A stretch of DNA of 64,000 bases from Lactobacillus sp. HBUAS51381 (GCF_012641095.1 NZ_JAAVSC010000013.1:1-64000); one strand, 5' to 3'; shown: positions 16,108 through 25,805, numbered from the stretch's first letter. Notes: generated from the letters alone by a model not told the origin. Numbers and translations: made by a program.

Positions 16108-17460
16108 ATGAGAATTCAGAATCTCGGTCCAATTAAGGACGCGACAATCACACTTAACAAATTAACCGTGTTCATTGGAAACAACGGCATGGGCAAGACT
16201 TTGGCGGCTTATGCGGTCTTTGCTTTTCGTAATTGGTTGGAGACTAGCTTTCAGCCGAATTTATTTACGCTGGATGATTTACATAAACTGATTGCACAGG
16301 GAGATGCTGAGATTCCAACCGTTGCTTATCGACAAAAGCTGGTTAAGAAGATTATTGCTGAATTCAATGCGTTGAATACGGAGGGAACTTACTTTCAGTC
16401 GTTCTTTAAAGATGAGGATCTCTACCAGCCAGGTGTCACTAAGATTGAAATAGCGGCTAGCGATTTTCCGGAAGATATGACCATTGCGGGAACGCTTTGG
16501 GGTTATACCGATCGTGACAAATTCGCTCAGGGACAAGGCGGTTTTTACCGGTTTCGTGCGGAACGTGATCAGACTAGGGGAATACTCAAGCTGTCCAACA
16601 AGGAAGAAGTCGTGGATGACACAACCAGTTCGACAACTGCAATGTCACTAGATGCCGTTGCTAAACGCATTGATCGTGTCATTGCCAACTTCTTAGTCGG
16701 TAATATGTATCAGAGCGTATACTTACCGGCGGAGAGAATTGGAATCAACGTCTTTCGAACCCGAATAAACTCACAATTGATTAACGAAAATTTATCAAAT
16801 CCTGCAGAACAGCCAACCTCGCTGGAACGGTATCCTTACCCTATCGAGGCTTACATTCGCTTTTTGAATGGATCATTGGGATTGCTAACACAGGATTATG
16901 GTCAAAACGTTTCTGAATTGGGAAAAAGGATTTTGTCAGAACTGATTCCTGGTAAGTTCTCCTATGACGAAGATCATAATCAACTTCAGTATCAGTTGGC
17001 GAATGATCAGGCAGCTCGTAACATTAAGTTTAGTTTGGTCTCCTCATCACTGAAGTCGTTATTTGGACTTGACTTATTTTTGAGAAAACAGGGCATGGGC
17101 TATTTATTACTGGACGAACCAGAAATGAATTTACATCCGGAGCGACAGAAGCTTGTGGCTGACCTTCTGTTTGGTTTGGCTATGAAGTTAACGCCGGTAG
17201 TGGTTTCCACGCATAGTGACTACTTTGTCAAAGAATTGGTCAATCAAGTTCTCCAGTCAAAGATTAGTGATCCACAGCATCTAGGTAGCACGCAACAGGT
17301 CTCAGTCTATGAATTCACAGCTACTGGTGTTAGAGACCTAGGCGATATCACCGAACGCGAAGAATTTGAAAACTTCGATCACACCACGAATCAAATTAAC
17401 CAGCGCTATTATCAGTTGCTGGACCAATTAGAAGATGATGGAGGCTCGACGGATGAATGA
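16108..17460 (+). CDS. AAA (OLD/SMC-like, AAA_15) ATPase
   Basis: The 450-residue protein opens with the ABC/SMC-like pattern MRIQNLGPIKDATITLN..FIGNNGMGKT (Walker A, about residues 28-35). The C-terminal half holds LLLDEPEMNLHPERQ (signature and Walker B) and VVVSTHSDYFVKEL (H-loop). This is the class of ATPase found in OLD nucleases, PARIS AriA and related anti-phage systems. There is no fused TOPRIM domain; the small gene that follows probably supplies the effector. A TATACT box about 70 bp upstream and GAGGGG before the ATG support the start. The next gene overlaps by 8 nt. Confidence 0.8.
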   Translation: MRIQNLGPIKDATITLNKLTVFIGNNGMGKTLAAYAVFAFRNWLETSFQPNLFTLDDLHKLIAQGDAEIPTVAYRQKLVKKIIAEFNALNTEGTYFQSFFKDEDLYQPGVTKIEIAASDFPEDMTIAGTLWGYTDRDKFAQGQGGFYRFRAERDQTRGILKLSNKEEVVDDTTSSTTAMSLDAVAKRIDRVIANFLVGNMYQSVYLPAERIGINVFRTRINSQLINENLSNPAEQPTSLERYPYPIEAYIRFLNGSLGLLTQDYGQNVSELGKRILSELIPGKFSYDEDHNQLQYQLANDQAARNIKFSLVSSSLKSLFGLDLFLRKQGMGYLLLDEPEMNLHPERQKLVADLLFGLAMKLTPVVVSTHSDYFVKELVNQVLQSKISDPQHLGSTQQVSVYEFTATGVRDLGDITEREEFENFDHTTNQINQRYYQLLDQLEDDGGSTDE

Positions 17461-18037
17461 TGCCTATTTCTCGGCGTTCAATCAATTTATCGTTGACGAG
17501 GTTTACGTTGCCGGAGATCACGGCCAGATGGTGACGCAACTGATTCAAGAGGAAAAGTATGCCTTTGATTTGCTATTTAAGGTGAGTGGATCTCATGGCG
17601 TGGTCTTTCGAATTGAGGATTTTAAAGCGAAGGCCGGTTATCTGGTGGGTACCAAACGAGGTCATGGCATGGACAACGACTGTACAATTATTGATCAAGC
17701 CATCTTTCAAATTGAGGTCAAGGACACCAAGGGTATGGGGAATACGCACACTGCTCGTCAATTTACGGGTGGCATGAAGTGGTTACGTCACATTCTCGAT
17801 ATGGTCGTCTCGGATCAGGATGATCTCCGACAGGTCGCACAGATGCCGGTTTATAATCTTGTCATTCGGCGTACGGGGCGGGCAAGCTTGGATCGTTCGA
17901 GAAAATATCCAGTTCGTCTACGTGGTCGAAATTTCCTGGTGATGGTCAGTAAGAACGATCAGCGCATCGATTTAACCAAAGTCAAAGCTCATTTGTTGAG
18001 TTCTGAATGGTCCCCAAGCGGTCAATTTAGGTTTTAA
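17453..18037 (+). CDS. Small nuclease-like partner of the AAA ATPase
   Basis: This 194-residue protein is not recognised as a named family. It contains D-(n)-E-x-K-like spacing in MDNDCTIIDQAIFQIEVKD, followed by ARQFTGGMKWLRHIL. That resembles the beta-strand acids and following Gln-containing helix of PD-(D/E)xK nucleases. The C-terminal part is basic (RRTGRASLDRSRKYPVRLRGR). ATG 17453 is chosen because GGAGG lies 8 nt upstream; an in-frame ATG at 17435 has no such site. Overlap with the ATPase gene implies co-translation and a shared job, most likely phage defence. Fold assignment is tentative. Confidence 0.6.
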   Translation: MNDAYFSAFNQFIVDEVYVAGDHGQMVTQLIQEEKYAFDLLFKVSGSHGVVFRIEDFKAKAGYLVGTKRGHGMDNDCTIIDQAIFQIEVKDTKGMGNTHTARQFTGGMKWLRHILDMVVSDQDDLRQVAQMPVYNLVIRRTGRASLDRSRKYPVRLRGRNFLVMVSKNDQRIDLTKVKAHLLSSEWSPSGQFRF

Positions 18038-18054
18038 ACAGCATAGCAGACATC

Positions 18055-18093
18055 AAAAAGGCGAAAAACTAAATTCTAGTTTTTCGCCTTTAT
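18055..18093. terminator. Bidirectional terminator between convergent genes
   Basis: AAAGGCGAAAAACTA and TAGTTTTTCGCCTTT form a perfect 15-bp stem. T-rich ends on both strands let it serve the ATPase operon and the minus-strand S-layer gene. Confidence 0.9.
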
Positions 18094-18196
18094 TCATTAT
18101 GTTTGGAAGCCGCTTATGCGACAGCTTCCCTTAAATCTGGTAGGCAGGATACAGTCTCAAGGTGTTTAAGCAATCAAGCTGTTTTATCGGTAAAGC

Positions 18197-19558
18197 TTAT
18201 TCGGCGGTCATGGTGCTGGTACCGGCCGTCAAGGCGTAACTTCCGGCTGCGTTGTAGTTCAAGGTTAATGAAGAACTGCCGAACGTAATGCCGGTCGGCA
18301 ATGATGACGTATTCAACGTGTACTTCGTGTAGAGCTTATTACCCGCTGAGTTTGTGGATTGCGTGGTCCCATCGGATTCGTATACGGGCACGTAGATCGT
18401 GTTCAACTTAGCCGACGTTAAGGCCGTGGTCAGGCCACTTTGAGAAGCGACCGTACCGCTAACACCTTGGTAATCCGAAGTGAAGCTGGATTGGGCAGCC
18501 GAGACAGACGTACTGCCATCGGAAGCTAAGGCATCCGTGGTGGTTAATTTATCGGAAGCGCCGGTCGTGGCGTTCAAGGCGTACGAGTTGGCAATGGTGA
18601 TCCCGGCGTCGGCGTTGGCCGTAACGGGAACCGTCACGCTACTGCCCCAAGTCGTGGTGTCTGAGACGTAGGTGTTGGATGAATTGGCTAAGCTATACCC
18701 TGCAGGCAAGTAGGTTGAAGAAGCAATATCGCTATTTACACTGGCAGCGTCCGTGGTCCCTAAGGTCGAACCGGATTTGGCATCAGAAGCGGTGATTAAC
18801 ACGCCACTCTTCACGCTCTTGCCAGTCGAGCTGTCGACGTAATTAACCGTGATCGACTTGGCGCTCGTGATGGTGCTGTTTTCACCGGTTTGTAAGGCGC
18901 CCGCGTAGATCCAACCGGAAATCTTAGTATTGTTGTTATCGGTCACGTGGTAGTACAGGGAGCCTTCCTTGGTCTTAGTGACCGCAGAATCCACGGTGAA
19001 GGAATCAGAGGCCAGCGCAGAGGTGCTGTTGATGACCTTAGTCGCCTTGTATTGCGTGTATTTCGGTGCGGTCCATAAGGTGTTGCTGGTTCCTGGGTTC
19101 TTTAAGTAATAAGTCTTGGTTGCTGGCGTTGTCGCTGCGGTGGTGGTATTGGCTGACTTGATGCCGCCGGCAAAGGTCCCAGCCGTCTTCCCGCCGTAGA
19201 TGTAGCCGCGGTACTTGCCATCCATGGAAACGACCTTGTAGTAGACCGAACCACGGTTAGTGACCTTTTGACCGTAGGCACGGAAGTAACTGGCAGACTT
19301 TGTGGAAGCAGCCAACTTCTTCATGGTTGTCTTGGAGGCGACCACCTTGGCGCCTTTGACCGTTCCCGGTTTGGAATAAAGGGCATTGGTTCCATTGACT
19401 TCAACGTTGCGTGACGTGGCAGCCGTCTTTAAAGTCGTATAGGTGCCCGCGGTCGCATAAGATTTGGCTGAAGCAGTCGTCGCAGTGGCAGAAGCGATCC
19501 CAGCAAAACTCAGGGCCGCCAAGCCAACGTAAAGTGATTTCTTTAAGCTTGTTTGCAT
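18197..19558 (-). CDS. SlpA-type S-layer protein, paralog 2
   Basis: The 453-residue product starts [20 protein letters not shown], with cleavage near [11 protein letters not shown]. This N-terminus and the following [37 protein letters not shown] and [16 protein letters not shown] closely resemble L. brevis SlpA. The C-terminal half is Ser/Thr/Ala-rich with many short strands, as in other S-layer assembly regions. Minus-strand TATACT box and AAGGGAG lie upstream. The 5' UTR has a GTTAAG/CTTAAC hairpin (19588-19604). Convergent to the ATPase module and sharing its terminator. Likely highly expressed. Confidence 0.88.
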   Translation of the reverse strand: MQTSLKKSLYVGLAALSFAGIASATATTASAKSYATAGTYTTLKTAATSRNVEVNGTNALYSKPGTVKGAKVVASKTTMKKLAASTKSASYFRAYGQKVTNRGSVYYKVVSMDGKYRGYIYGGKTAGTFAGGIKSANTTTAATTPATKTYYLKNPGTSNTLWTAPKYTQYKATKVINSTSALASDSFTVDSAVTKTKEGSLYYHVTDNNNTKISGWIYAGALQTGENSTITSAKSITVNYVDSSTGKSVKSGVLITASDAKSGSTLGTTDAASVNSDIASSTYLPAGYSLANSSNTYVSDTTTWGSSVTVPVTANADAGITIANSYALNATTGASDKLTTTDALASDGSTSVSAAQSSFTSDYQGVSGTVASQSGLTTALTSAKLNTIYVPVYESDGTTQSTNSAGNKLYTKYTLNTSSLPTGITFGSSSLTLNYNAAGSYALTAGTSTMTAE

Positions 19559-20027
19559 AGCAGTATCTCCCTTACTTTTTCGAATGGTTAAGTCGCGCTT
19601 AACAAGGGTCAGTATAGCAAAGGATTGGCCGATATTTAGCCAGCGGGGGGAGTTTGTGGGGATGTGGTTATCACGGGGTTGGCTAGCTTATTGTGAGGGG
19701 ATTTCGGGTTAGCCAACATACAGAGAGAAAGAAGTTACAGGACTGCGACAGCTGGGTTCCATGATTGGTTAAACGGATGGATTGTTTAACGTTAAATGTA
19801 AAAAAGAGGTGTACCTGTTTAGTTTTGATTAAGCTAAATGTCAGATTCAATCTCGTTTAGGTGGTTGTGAAAAGTTCTAGGTGATAGTCGGTGAGTACGT
19901 TAGGCGTAAATTATACCCCTTATACCATCTATGATGAGCGTCTAATTAAGCGGAGTATTTCCCCAGCTCAATTGGATAAAATATGCTAAACTTGGGGAAG
20001 ATTAAGCGAAAGGGGGTAGGAAGTGTG
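19559..20027. promoter_or_regulatory. Divergent intergenic region (S-layer paralog 2 / ImmA gene)
   Basis: The left ~60 bp carry the minus-strand S-layer promoter (TATACT near 19611-19616) and its UTR hairpin. The right part contains no ORF or clear repeat. GGGGGTAGGA at about 20011-20020 is the ribosome site of the gene at 20028. Confidence 0.5.
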
Positions 20028-21173
20028 ATGACGACGTTAAGAGTCCCAGTCAGTCGTAAGGTGATTCAATGGGCAATTGCGAATGGAGAAAAGTCCGAGG
20101 ATGAACTACGGCGGAAGTATCGTTTGGATGTGTGGGAAGCCCCTAAGACCGACCATGACTTCCCTACCTTCAAACAAGTTCAAAACTTTAGCCGGGACAC
20201 CCGGATTCCCTTTAATTACTTCTTTAAGAGTGAAGTTCCCGAGGAAAAGAATACATTCGTTAAGTTCAGGACGATTAATAACGTTGCGGTGCAGCCAAGT
20301 CGACGATTGATTGACACCATCCATGCAATGGAATCACGGCAAGCTTGGATGAAGGAATATTTGTTAGGACAAGATGGCCAAGCACGGTTTGAACTCTCAC
20401 AAAGCATCAACGAAGACATGCGTGTAGGGGCGGTGGCTCAGAATATTTCGAAATTGCTGAACTTGTCAGACATATTTACACAATCCCTGGGCGATGATGA
20501 TTTCTTTAATGATCTGCGAGCTAAAATTAGCAAGCTGGGGATTATGGTGATGCAGAATGGGATTGTTGGAACCAATACGCATCGATCGTTAAATGTTGAT
20601 GAATTTCGGGCATTTGTGCTCATTGATGAGGTTATTCCTTTAATTTTTATTAACGGTGCAGATAGCAAGAAAGCCAAGATCTTTTCTTTGGTTCATGAGT
20701 TGGTTCACACGTTGCTTGGTCGCAGTGAAGTCCTCAATGCTTCACTGGAGGATGATGTGGCGAGTGAACGGTGGATTAACCAAGTAACCGTTAATATTCT
20801 CATGCCAGAGGAGAAGCTTCGATTAGAAATAAAGGATTCGCGTTCAGCCGAAGACAATTTAAAACATGTATCACGTAAGTTTCATACCAGTCTGGTTGCC
20901 ACGGCGATTCGGCTACGATCGATCGGAATTTACGATCAGAAGCTGGTTGATTGGGCGCAAGATGAGCAGCAGCGTTACTTGAAACAAAAAAAGAAATCAT
21001 CGGGTGGTGATTTTTACAATACGGCCCTTTCACGTGTCGATCGCCGGTTTGCCAACGCAGTGATTAATCGTGAATCTAGTGGCAACATGGCAATCGCTAC
21101 GGCAGCATCTATGTTGGGAGTGACGTTGAAGACTTATGATGCGACTGTGGACAAACTGTTAGGGACGGCGTGA
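20028..21173 (+). CDS. ImmA/IrrE-family metallopeptidase with N-terminal regulatory part
   Basis: The 381-residue protein has the zinc-peptidase motif HELVH at residues 223-227 within LVHELVHTLLG, with downstream RWINQVTVNILMP typical of ImmA/IrrE. The N-terminal 90 residues (PVSRKVIQWAIANGEKSEDEL, FKQVQNFSRDTRIPFNYFF) are the HTH-like part of COG2856 proteins that accompany DUF4411 PIN-like toxins. The start at 20028 is preferred over an in-frame ATG at 19983 because of the GGGGGTAGGA site. It is followed 4 bp later by a broken DUF4411 gene, so it is probably the antitoxin side of a TA pair. Confidence 0.8.
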   Translation: MTTLRVPVSRKVIQWAIANGEKSEDELRRKYRLDVWEAPKTDHDFPTFKQVQNFSRDTRIPFNYFFKSEVPEEKNTFVKFRTINNVAVQPSRRLIDTIHAMESRQAWMKEYLLGQDGQARFELSQSINEDMRVGAVAQNISKLLNLSDIFTQSLGDDDFFNDLRAKISKLGIMVMQNGIVGTNTHRSLNVDEFRAFVLIDEVIPLIFINGADSKKAKIFSLVHELVHTLLGRSEVLNASLEDDVASERWINQVTVNILMPEEKLRLEIKDSRSAEDNLKHVSRKFHTSLVATAIRLRSIGIYDQKLVDWAQDEQQRYLKQKKKSSGGDFYNTALSRVDRRFANAVINRESSGNMAIATAASMLGVTLKTYDATVDKLLGTA

Positions 21174-21177
21174 TTAT

Positions 21178-21678
21178 ATGGACTATTTAATTGACTCTAA
21201 TTCATTAATAGATGCGCATAAAAAGTGGTATCGGCCTGAAGTTTTCAAGTCGGTTTGGGCCTTTCTTGCGAAGAATGGTCACGTTAAGATGACAACGTTT
21301 GTTTATCATGAGATCTTATATCCGGATAATCTGGTTGCTTGGACGCAGAACACGTTTAAGCAAAGTTAAATTGGACCAAGCCCTGAAATCATGGCAGTTT
21401 ACAGCGATATTATGGATTGGCTGGGGGATTCTGAACGTTGGAGTCCAGCCGGAATCTCAACTTGGCAAGATCCGGATAAAGCAGATCCTTGGTTAATCGC
21501 CACGGCCAAAGTCAATCAGCAGACGATTGTCACGATGGATGGTAATGGCCGAGCAACTCTGCCAGAGATTGGGAGCTTATCCAAAAGAGAACCTAAAATC
21601 AATGCTGTAGCCAATCAGTTTGATGTTCAAACCATTACACTGTATGAGTTGCTAGATGTGCTAAACCTTTCACTTTAA
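21178..21678 (+). pseudogene. DUF4411 (PIN-like) toxin gene interrupted by an in-frame stop
   Basis: Residues before and after an in-frame TAA (21367-21369) read through as one DUF4411 protein of about 166 residues. They are MDYLIDSNSLIDAHKKWY (first PIN acid Asp6), TTFVYHEIL (Glu45), stop, then DIMDWLGDSE, DKADPWLIATAKV and TIVTMDGNGRATL (the later PIN acids). The frame is unchanged across the stop, so a single base change can explain it. The catalytic acids end up in separate pieces, so the toxin should be inactive unless the stop is suppressed. An internal ATG at 21391 has no clear ribosome site. The intact ImmA/IrrE partner lies directly upstream. Confidence 0.8.
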
Positions 21679-21684
21679 ACGGTC

Positions 21685-21722
21685 AAAAAGTTCTTGGATC
21701 AGACGATCTAAGAACTTTTATT
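21685..21722 (+). terminator. Terminator after the DUF4411 pseudogene
   Basis: AAAAGTTCTTGGATC / GATCTAAGAACTTTT stem with a 4-nt loop and a trailing TATTTT. Confidence 0.85.
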
Positions 21723-21948
21723 TTGGAATAAATATCTCGAAATGGCTACGTACTCTATGCAGTGGACCTTGTGTTAACGGTATCTAGCACGATGCTTTCA
21801 TATAACTTTATTTGTAAGCCAACATCCACGACTCAGCCCTAAAAATCCGGTATAGTAATGGGGACGTTGAAAAGCGGCCACGTTTGCAGAATATTAGCGA
21901 ATTTATGTAAGCAGACGATGGTTGGGGTTTGAAAGGGGAGTTGGCGAC

Positions 21949-22476
21949 ATGGTTAAAGTTGTGGCGCAGGTCAGCCATCCGGATATCACGGGGGCACCGG
22001 TCGAATTTAAAGTCATTGAGGTTGAAGAACGCATTACGATTTTTAGTGAACCCATTGCGAACACGCACCGTTACTGGGTACCCGCCACTGCGGATGTGGA
22101 TGACGAAGAGGAGTATTTAGAGCCGGTTGACGATCCGGACTATAACTTTCGAACGGACTTTGCGATTTACCGGCGAAAGTATAATTTCTTGCAACCGGAA
22201 GAAATCCGCGTGGCACGACAAAAGTTAGGCTTGTCTCAAGCCGAGACGGCCATCATTCTGGGGATGGACGAGAGCCTACTGATGGATATTGAGGCCAATA
22301 TGGCTTTGCAGCCCTATGAACAAGAGCTTAAATTACGCTGGTTACTGTCGCCAATGACACTCAGCCGGCTAATCTTGACGCACCAAGCAATTATGCAGGA
22401 ACGGTGCCGGCAAGCCGAAGTAGACGCGGAGGGCCTCCTAGAGAAATTGGGGCATTTCGTGGATGTTACCGGCTAG
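21949..22476 (+). CDS. Helix-turn-helix protein (MqsA/XRE-like)
   Basis: The 175-residue protein has an acidic N-terminal half of beta strands (VAQVSHPDI..VEFKVIEVEERITIF, DVDDEEEYLEPVDDPD). This is followed at about 85-120 by an HTH, LQPEEIRVARQKLGLSQAETAIILGMDESLLMDIE. The HTH pattern is like the C-terminal domain of MqsA/YgiT-type antitoxins, but no zinc-binding cysteines are present. The ATG at 21949 follows GAAAGGGGA. It stands alone between two terminators. Role unknown; probably a transcriptional regulator. Confidence 0.65.
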   Translation: MVKVVAQVSHPDITGAPVEFKVIEVEERITIFSEPIANTHRYWVPATADVDDEEEYLEPVDDPDYNFRTDFAIYRRKYNFLQPEEIRVARQKLGLSQAETAIILGMDESLLMDIEANMALQPYEQELKLRWLLSPMTLSRLILTHQAIMQERCRQAEVDAEGLLEKLGHFVDVTG

Positions 22477-22499
22477 TTCAGTCGATAATAGATTAAAAT

Positions 22500-22538
22500 G
22501 GGGGGCCACTGCGCGACATGGCAGCGGCTCCCCGTTTC
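22500..22538 (+). terminator. Terminator of the HTH gene
   Basis: GGGGGCCaCTGC pairs with GCAGcGGCTCCCC; a short TTTCG follows. Confidence 0.65.
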
Positions 22539-22589
22539 GTAAACAGGGGACCAATTTTAACCGAATTATCGGTAATCCTCTAAATAGTT

Positions 22590-22645
22590 TGGTATACTAG
22601 AAAACGTTAACATATCACTGCAACTATTAGAGGAGATCATACATT
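22590..22645 (+). promoter_or_regulatory. Promoter and 5' UTR of S-layer paralog 3
   Basis: TTGGTATACTAGA repeats the -10 string seen before paralog 1. AGAGGAG is the ribosome site, 11 nt before the ATG. Confidence 0.6.
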
Positions 22646-24031
22646 ATGCAATCAAGTTTAGCGAAATCATTGTATCTTGGTTTAGCTGTCTTGAGTCTGG
22701 GCGCCGTTACCACGGTTGCGACCACTGCTCAAGCTGCCAGCAAGGCCAAGGTTGTTTCCAGTAAAACACTGACCACCGATGGCACCAAGCGTAACGTTCA
22801 GCCTAACGGCACCAACGCCCTGTACTCTAAGCCAGGAACGGTCAAGGGGGCCAAAGTCGTGGCTTCTAAGACAACCATGAAGAAGTTGGCGTCATCCAAG
22901 AAGTCCGCCGACTATTTCCGGGCTTACTACCAAAAGGTAACGAACAAGGGCTCCGTTTACTACAAGGTCGTTTCCATGGATGGCCAATACCGCGGATACG
23001 TTTACGGCGGTAAGAAGTCCGGCACCTTTGCCGGGGGCCTCAAGAAGGCTTCAACCATGAAGTCCGTGGCTAAGCCAGCCAACACGACCGTTTACTTCGC
23101 CAAGCCAGGCAAGTCTAACGTGACGTGGGATGCGCCGAAGTACACGCAATACAAGGCCAGCAAGTCAGTTAAGGACACGACAGCCTATGCCAACGATGCC
23201 CTGACCATCACCTCTGCAGCCAAGAAGACCCGTGAAGGTTCCCTGTACTACTACGTGACGGATGCCACTAACCCAGCCGTTAACGGGTGGATCTATTCGA
23301 AGGCTGTGACAGCAACCAAGCCAAGCAACGCGGCGTTCAACAACGCAACGGATGTGAAGGTCGATTTCAACACCTCTGCTGGTAAGACCGTAGCGACGGC
23401 GACGTTAACTGGGCTAAAGGATGCCGCTGGTAAGTTATCAACGGCTGCTGGTACGGCTGTTGGGACGAGTGCCACTTCCCAAGCCACGAACGACTGGGGC
23501 AAGGCCGTTCTCGCAGGGACTGGTTACAAATATTCCCGTTCCGATTCCGTTAATTTGACGGCGTTGGCTAACGCGAAGACCGGGGACACGATTACTTTGA
23601 GTGTCGCACAGAATGCCACCAAGTCGACTAAGATTAACTTTTACGCAACGACTGGTAACGGCGACCTTTCCCAAGCAGCAACGCCCTTAACCGCTTATAC
23701 GGCTGGCAAGACGGCAGCTAATGATACGGTTGTCTTCCCCGCAGCCGCAGACTTCTCCGGTGTTGAAGGACAGACCTTCGCCGCTAGCGATGTGACCGCC
23801 TACCTGAATGCGGCTAACTTAGGGACGCTGTACACGCCTAACTACACGAAGGGAACCAGCACCACGCAATACTTTACCACCTACAAGTTGTCAAGCACGT
23901 TGAGCGGAACTTACGGCTCAACGACCAAGGCCTTCTACGTGGGGACCGAAAGTGAAGGGACTTCACCTGCAGGAACCACGGCAACTGCCACAACGACGAC
24001 TTACTTTGCCAATTCGACGGCAACCAAGTAA
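22646..24031 (+). CDS. SlpA-type S-layer protein, paralog 3
   Basis: The 461-residue product starts [20 protein letters not shown], with signal cleavage near TAQA-ASKAK. It repeats the family blocks [51 protein letters not shown] and [14 protein letters not shown]. The C-terminal half differs from the other two copies ([34 protein letters not shown]), as expected for variable surface-exposed S-layer regions. Codon use is highly biased (mainly AAG, ACG, GGT/GGC). It has its own promoter and terminator. Confidence 0.85.
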   Translation: MQSSLAKSLYLGLAVLSLGAVTTVATTAQAASKAKVVSSKTLTTDGTKRNVQPNGTNALYSKPGTVKGAKVVASKTTMKKLASSKKSADYFRAYYQKVTNKGSVYYKVVSMDGQYRGYVYGGKKSGTFAGGLKKASTMKSVAKPANTTVYFAKPGKSNVTWDAPKYTQYKASKSVKDTTAYANDALTITSAAKKTREGSLYYYVTDATNPAVNGWIYSKAVTATKPSNAAFNNATDVKVDFNTSAGKTVATATLTGLKDAAGKLSTAAGTAVGTSATSQATNDWGKAVLAGTGYKYSRSDSVNLTALANAKTGDTITLSVAQNATKSTKINFYATTGNGDLSQAATPLTAYTAGKTAANDTVVFPAAADFSGVEGQTFAASDVTAYLNAANLGTLYTPNYTKGTSTTQYFTTYKLSSTLSGTYGSTTKAFYVGTESEGTSPAGTTATATTTTYFANSTATK

Positions 24032-24055
24032 ATCATTGCCTCAACATTGAGCACG

Positions 24056-24087
24056 AAGGGCCGCCCATCTGGACGGTCCTTTTTATA
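24056..24087 (+). terminator. Terminator of S-layer paralog 3
   Basis: AAGGGCCGCCC pairs with GGACGGTCCTTTT, with TTTTTAT after it. Confidence 0.8.
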
Positions 24088-24100
24088 TCTGAAAATTAAA

Positions 24101-24709
24101 TTACTCACGCAACTGCCGATCCACCGCCGCCGGTAGATCGGTAGCGGCCAACAACGGTTGGAGGCTTTCCACCCGTAGCTGTTCCGCCAACAACGCCAAG
24201 ATTTGGGCGGTTACCGGGATCTGGGCGGCCTCCATTTGCCAATAAACCATCGGTGAGACGTCATAGCGCAGGCTGGCCGTGTGAATGGCGTCGTTGTTGC
24301 GTAGTCGTAAGCATCGTAAAATATCGGCGTAGCTGTTTAGCATGGCCGGTTCCGGTTGGATGATGCCGTGTTTCGCGGCGAAGGCCGCACTGTCCGGCCA
24401 ATCCATGGCCTGGTGATGATTCGCGGCCAAACGCAGGTTATCGGAGATAGTTAGTTCAAATAACGCCGTTGTGAGGTCTTCGGAGCGCTGCAAGGCGGCC
24501 ACCTGCTGATAATTAAGGCCATAACTTTGGAAGATCAGCGCCAGTAAATCCGGATTGGGGTGCCGGATGTGGCCTTGTTCCAATTCGTGTAAGTACCAAG
24601 CGGGAATATCAAGATTCTTGAGAACCTCCTCGTAACTGGCCCCATCGGCCAAGATCAACCGAGCCTTGTACAGCACAGCGCGCAACGGCTGCCGGTGCAT
24701 CGTCATCAT
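24101..24709 (-). CDS. XRE-like helix-turn-helix protein
   Basis: The 202-residue, helical protein has an XRE-like unit near residues 14-60 (ARLILADGASYEEVLKNL, PAWYLHELEQG, NPDLLALIFQSYGL) and a second similar unit near 130-185 (LRCLRLRNNDAIHTASLRYDVSPMVYWQME). This suggests two tandem HTH-type domains. The start is uncertain among three close ATGs (24709, 24706, 24700) behind GAGGTGAGG. Transcribed toward the S-layer terminator. No partner or function can be named. Confidence 0.65.
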   Translation of the reverse strand: MMTMHRQPLRAVLYKARLILADGASYEEVLKNLDIPAWYLHELEQGHIRHPNPDLLALIFQSYGLNYQQVAALQRSEDLTTALFELTISDNLRLAANHHQAMDWPDSAAFAAKHGIIQPEPAMLNSYADILRCLRLRNNDAIHTASLRYDVSPMVYWQMEAAQIPVTAQILALLAEQLRVESLQPLLAATDLPAAVDRQLRE

Positions 24710-25034
24710 ACCTCACCTCATCTTTAGCTAGATTATAGCAAGCCCATCTGATAAAGCCGTGATAGCTTCATGAAAATCCATCGTAAAAATAATGAGAAAA
24801 GGCGAATTTAATCCGTATAATTCAAATTATAATTCGTATACCACCCACGAAATCATGGTGCCCGAAAACCTTTAATGACGGTTAGCTGTTTATATTTTGT
24901 CTGATAAATTATTTTCAAAATTCAATGTTTATTTCTTGCTATAATTCGGATTTTGTGGGAATCTAGACTTGGGCCACAGGAGAGACGTGGTCAGTTGTCA
25001 TAGACCTTAATTTTCTTGAGAAAGGGATTAGTAA
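24710..25034 (+). promoter_or_regulatory. Intergenic region with extended -10 promoter
   Basis: TTGCTATAAT (TATAAT at 24941-24946) is an extended -10 promoter for the gene at 25035, giving a leader of ~85 nt. An AT palindrome TATAATT-ca-AATTATA lies at about 24817-24832 and could be an operator. No gene seen. Confidence 0.5.
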
Positions 25035-25805
25035 ATGGTTAATTTGTTGACTAGGGGACTCACGCCAGCAGTCCGCTCAAAGATTGAGAGTACGGGTGTC
25101 ATTGATTTTACGCATTTAAAAGTAGAGGATGTCACCCGCTATGTTCCGCGAGGAGAAGTTGAAGTTGACTGGCAGTCGCTGTTATTTATTAAGAACAACC
25201 GTCCAGGCGACACCATCGTCCTGACCATGCGTGATGGCTTTATGCGGACGCCCTTAGCCCCTCGAGAACTCGTTAATTTGGCAATTGCTTCCACGGACAA
25301 GACGTGGCATGATCACAAGACAAACGTGGCTATTCTGCATCTGAGTGGACCCACACCAGTCGTTAGTGGTAATCTTCAGCTCTTAGTTACCGAACAACCG
25401 ATGCGGAGGAATCAGAGCAGCTGGGTTGGCGTACAAGCCATCCAACGGGTAAATGCGGCCTCGGAGAAAAAGGTTCGTGTACAATTAGAGAACGGGATGG
25501 AGATGATATTTCGAGATCGGGCAACGCGGCTTCGTAAGAAGATGGGTGAGGCCCACCAGATCAAGCGCTACTTGATCCAAGAGCACCAGGAAGCGCGCCG
25601 GCACTTTGCGCCTGACGATGCCTGCGACTTTGGCTATAGTGAATTCGATGGCTTGGAGTCACGCCTGCAACGGACCGTGGCTTTAGTGTCCGCCTTCTTA
25701 GTGCTGTGTAACCATCCGTTGAGCACGCAGCATATTCGGATGGGGATTCTCAACGTTTTTCGTGGGAACCGCGCGATCTTCGACTTTGAAGATGAAAACT
25801 ACTAG
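25035..25805 (+). CDS. Uncharacterised protein, weak ComK-like pattern
   Basis: The 256-residue protein is not firmly recognised. Residues 55-185 have a spacing that recalls ComK-type competence regulators: GDTIVLTMRDGFMRTPLAPRE, then HKTNVAILHL, a mid-protein SSWVGVQAIQRV, KVRVQLENGMEMIF and a helical end with HQIKRYLIQEH. It is longer than usual ComK, with extra N- and C-terminal segments, and lacks cysteines in the expected places. It has its own promoter, long leader and AAAGGGA ribosome site. No neighbouring com genes are present. Confidence 0.45.
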   Translation: MVNLLTRGLTPAVRSKIESTGVIDFTHLKVEDVTRYVPRGEVEVDWQSLLFIKNNRPGDTIVLTMRDGFMRTPLAPRELVNLAIASTDKTWHDHKTNVAILHLSGPTPVVSGNLQLLVTEQPMRRNQSSWVGVQAIQRVNAASEKKVRVQLENGMEMIFRDRATRLRKKMGEAHQIKRYLIQEHQEARRHFAPDDACDFGYSEFDGLESRLQRTVALVSAFLVLCNHPLSTQHIRMGILNVFRGNRAIFDFEDENY

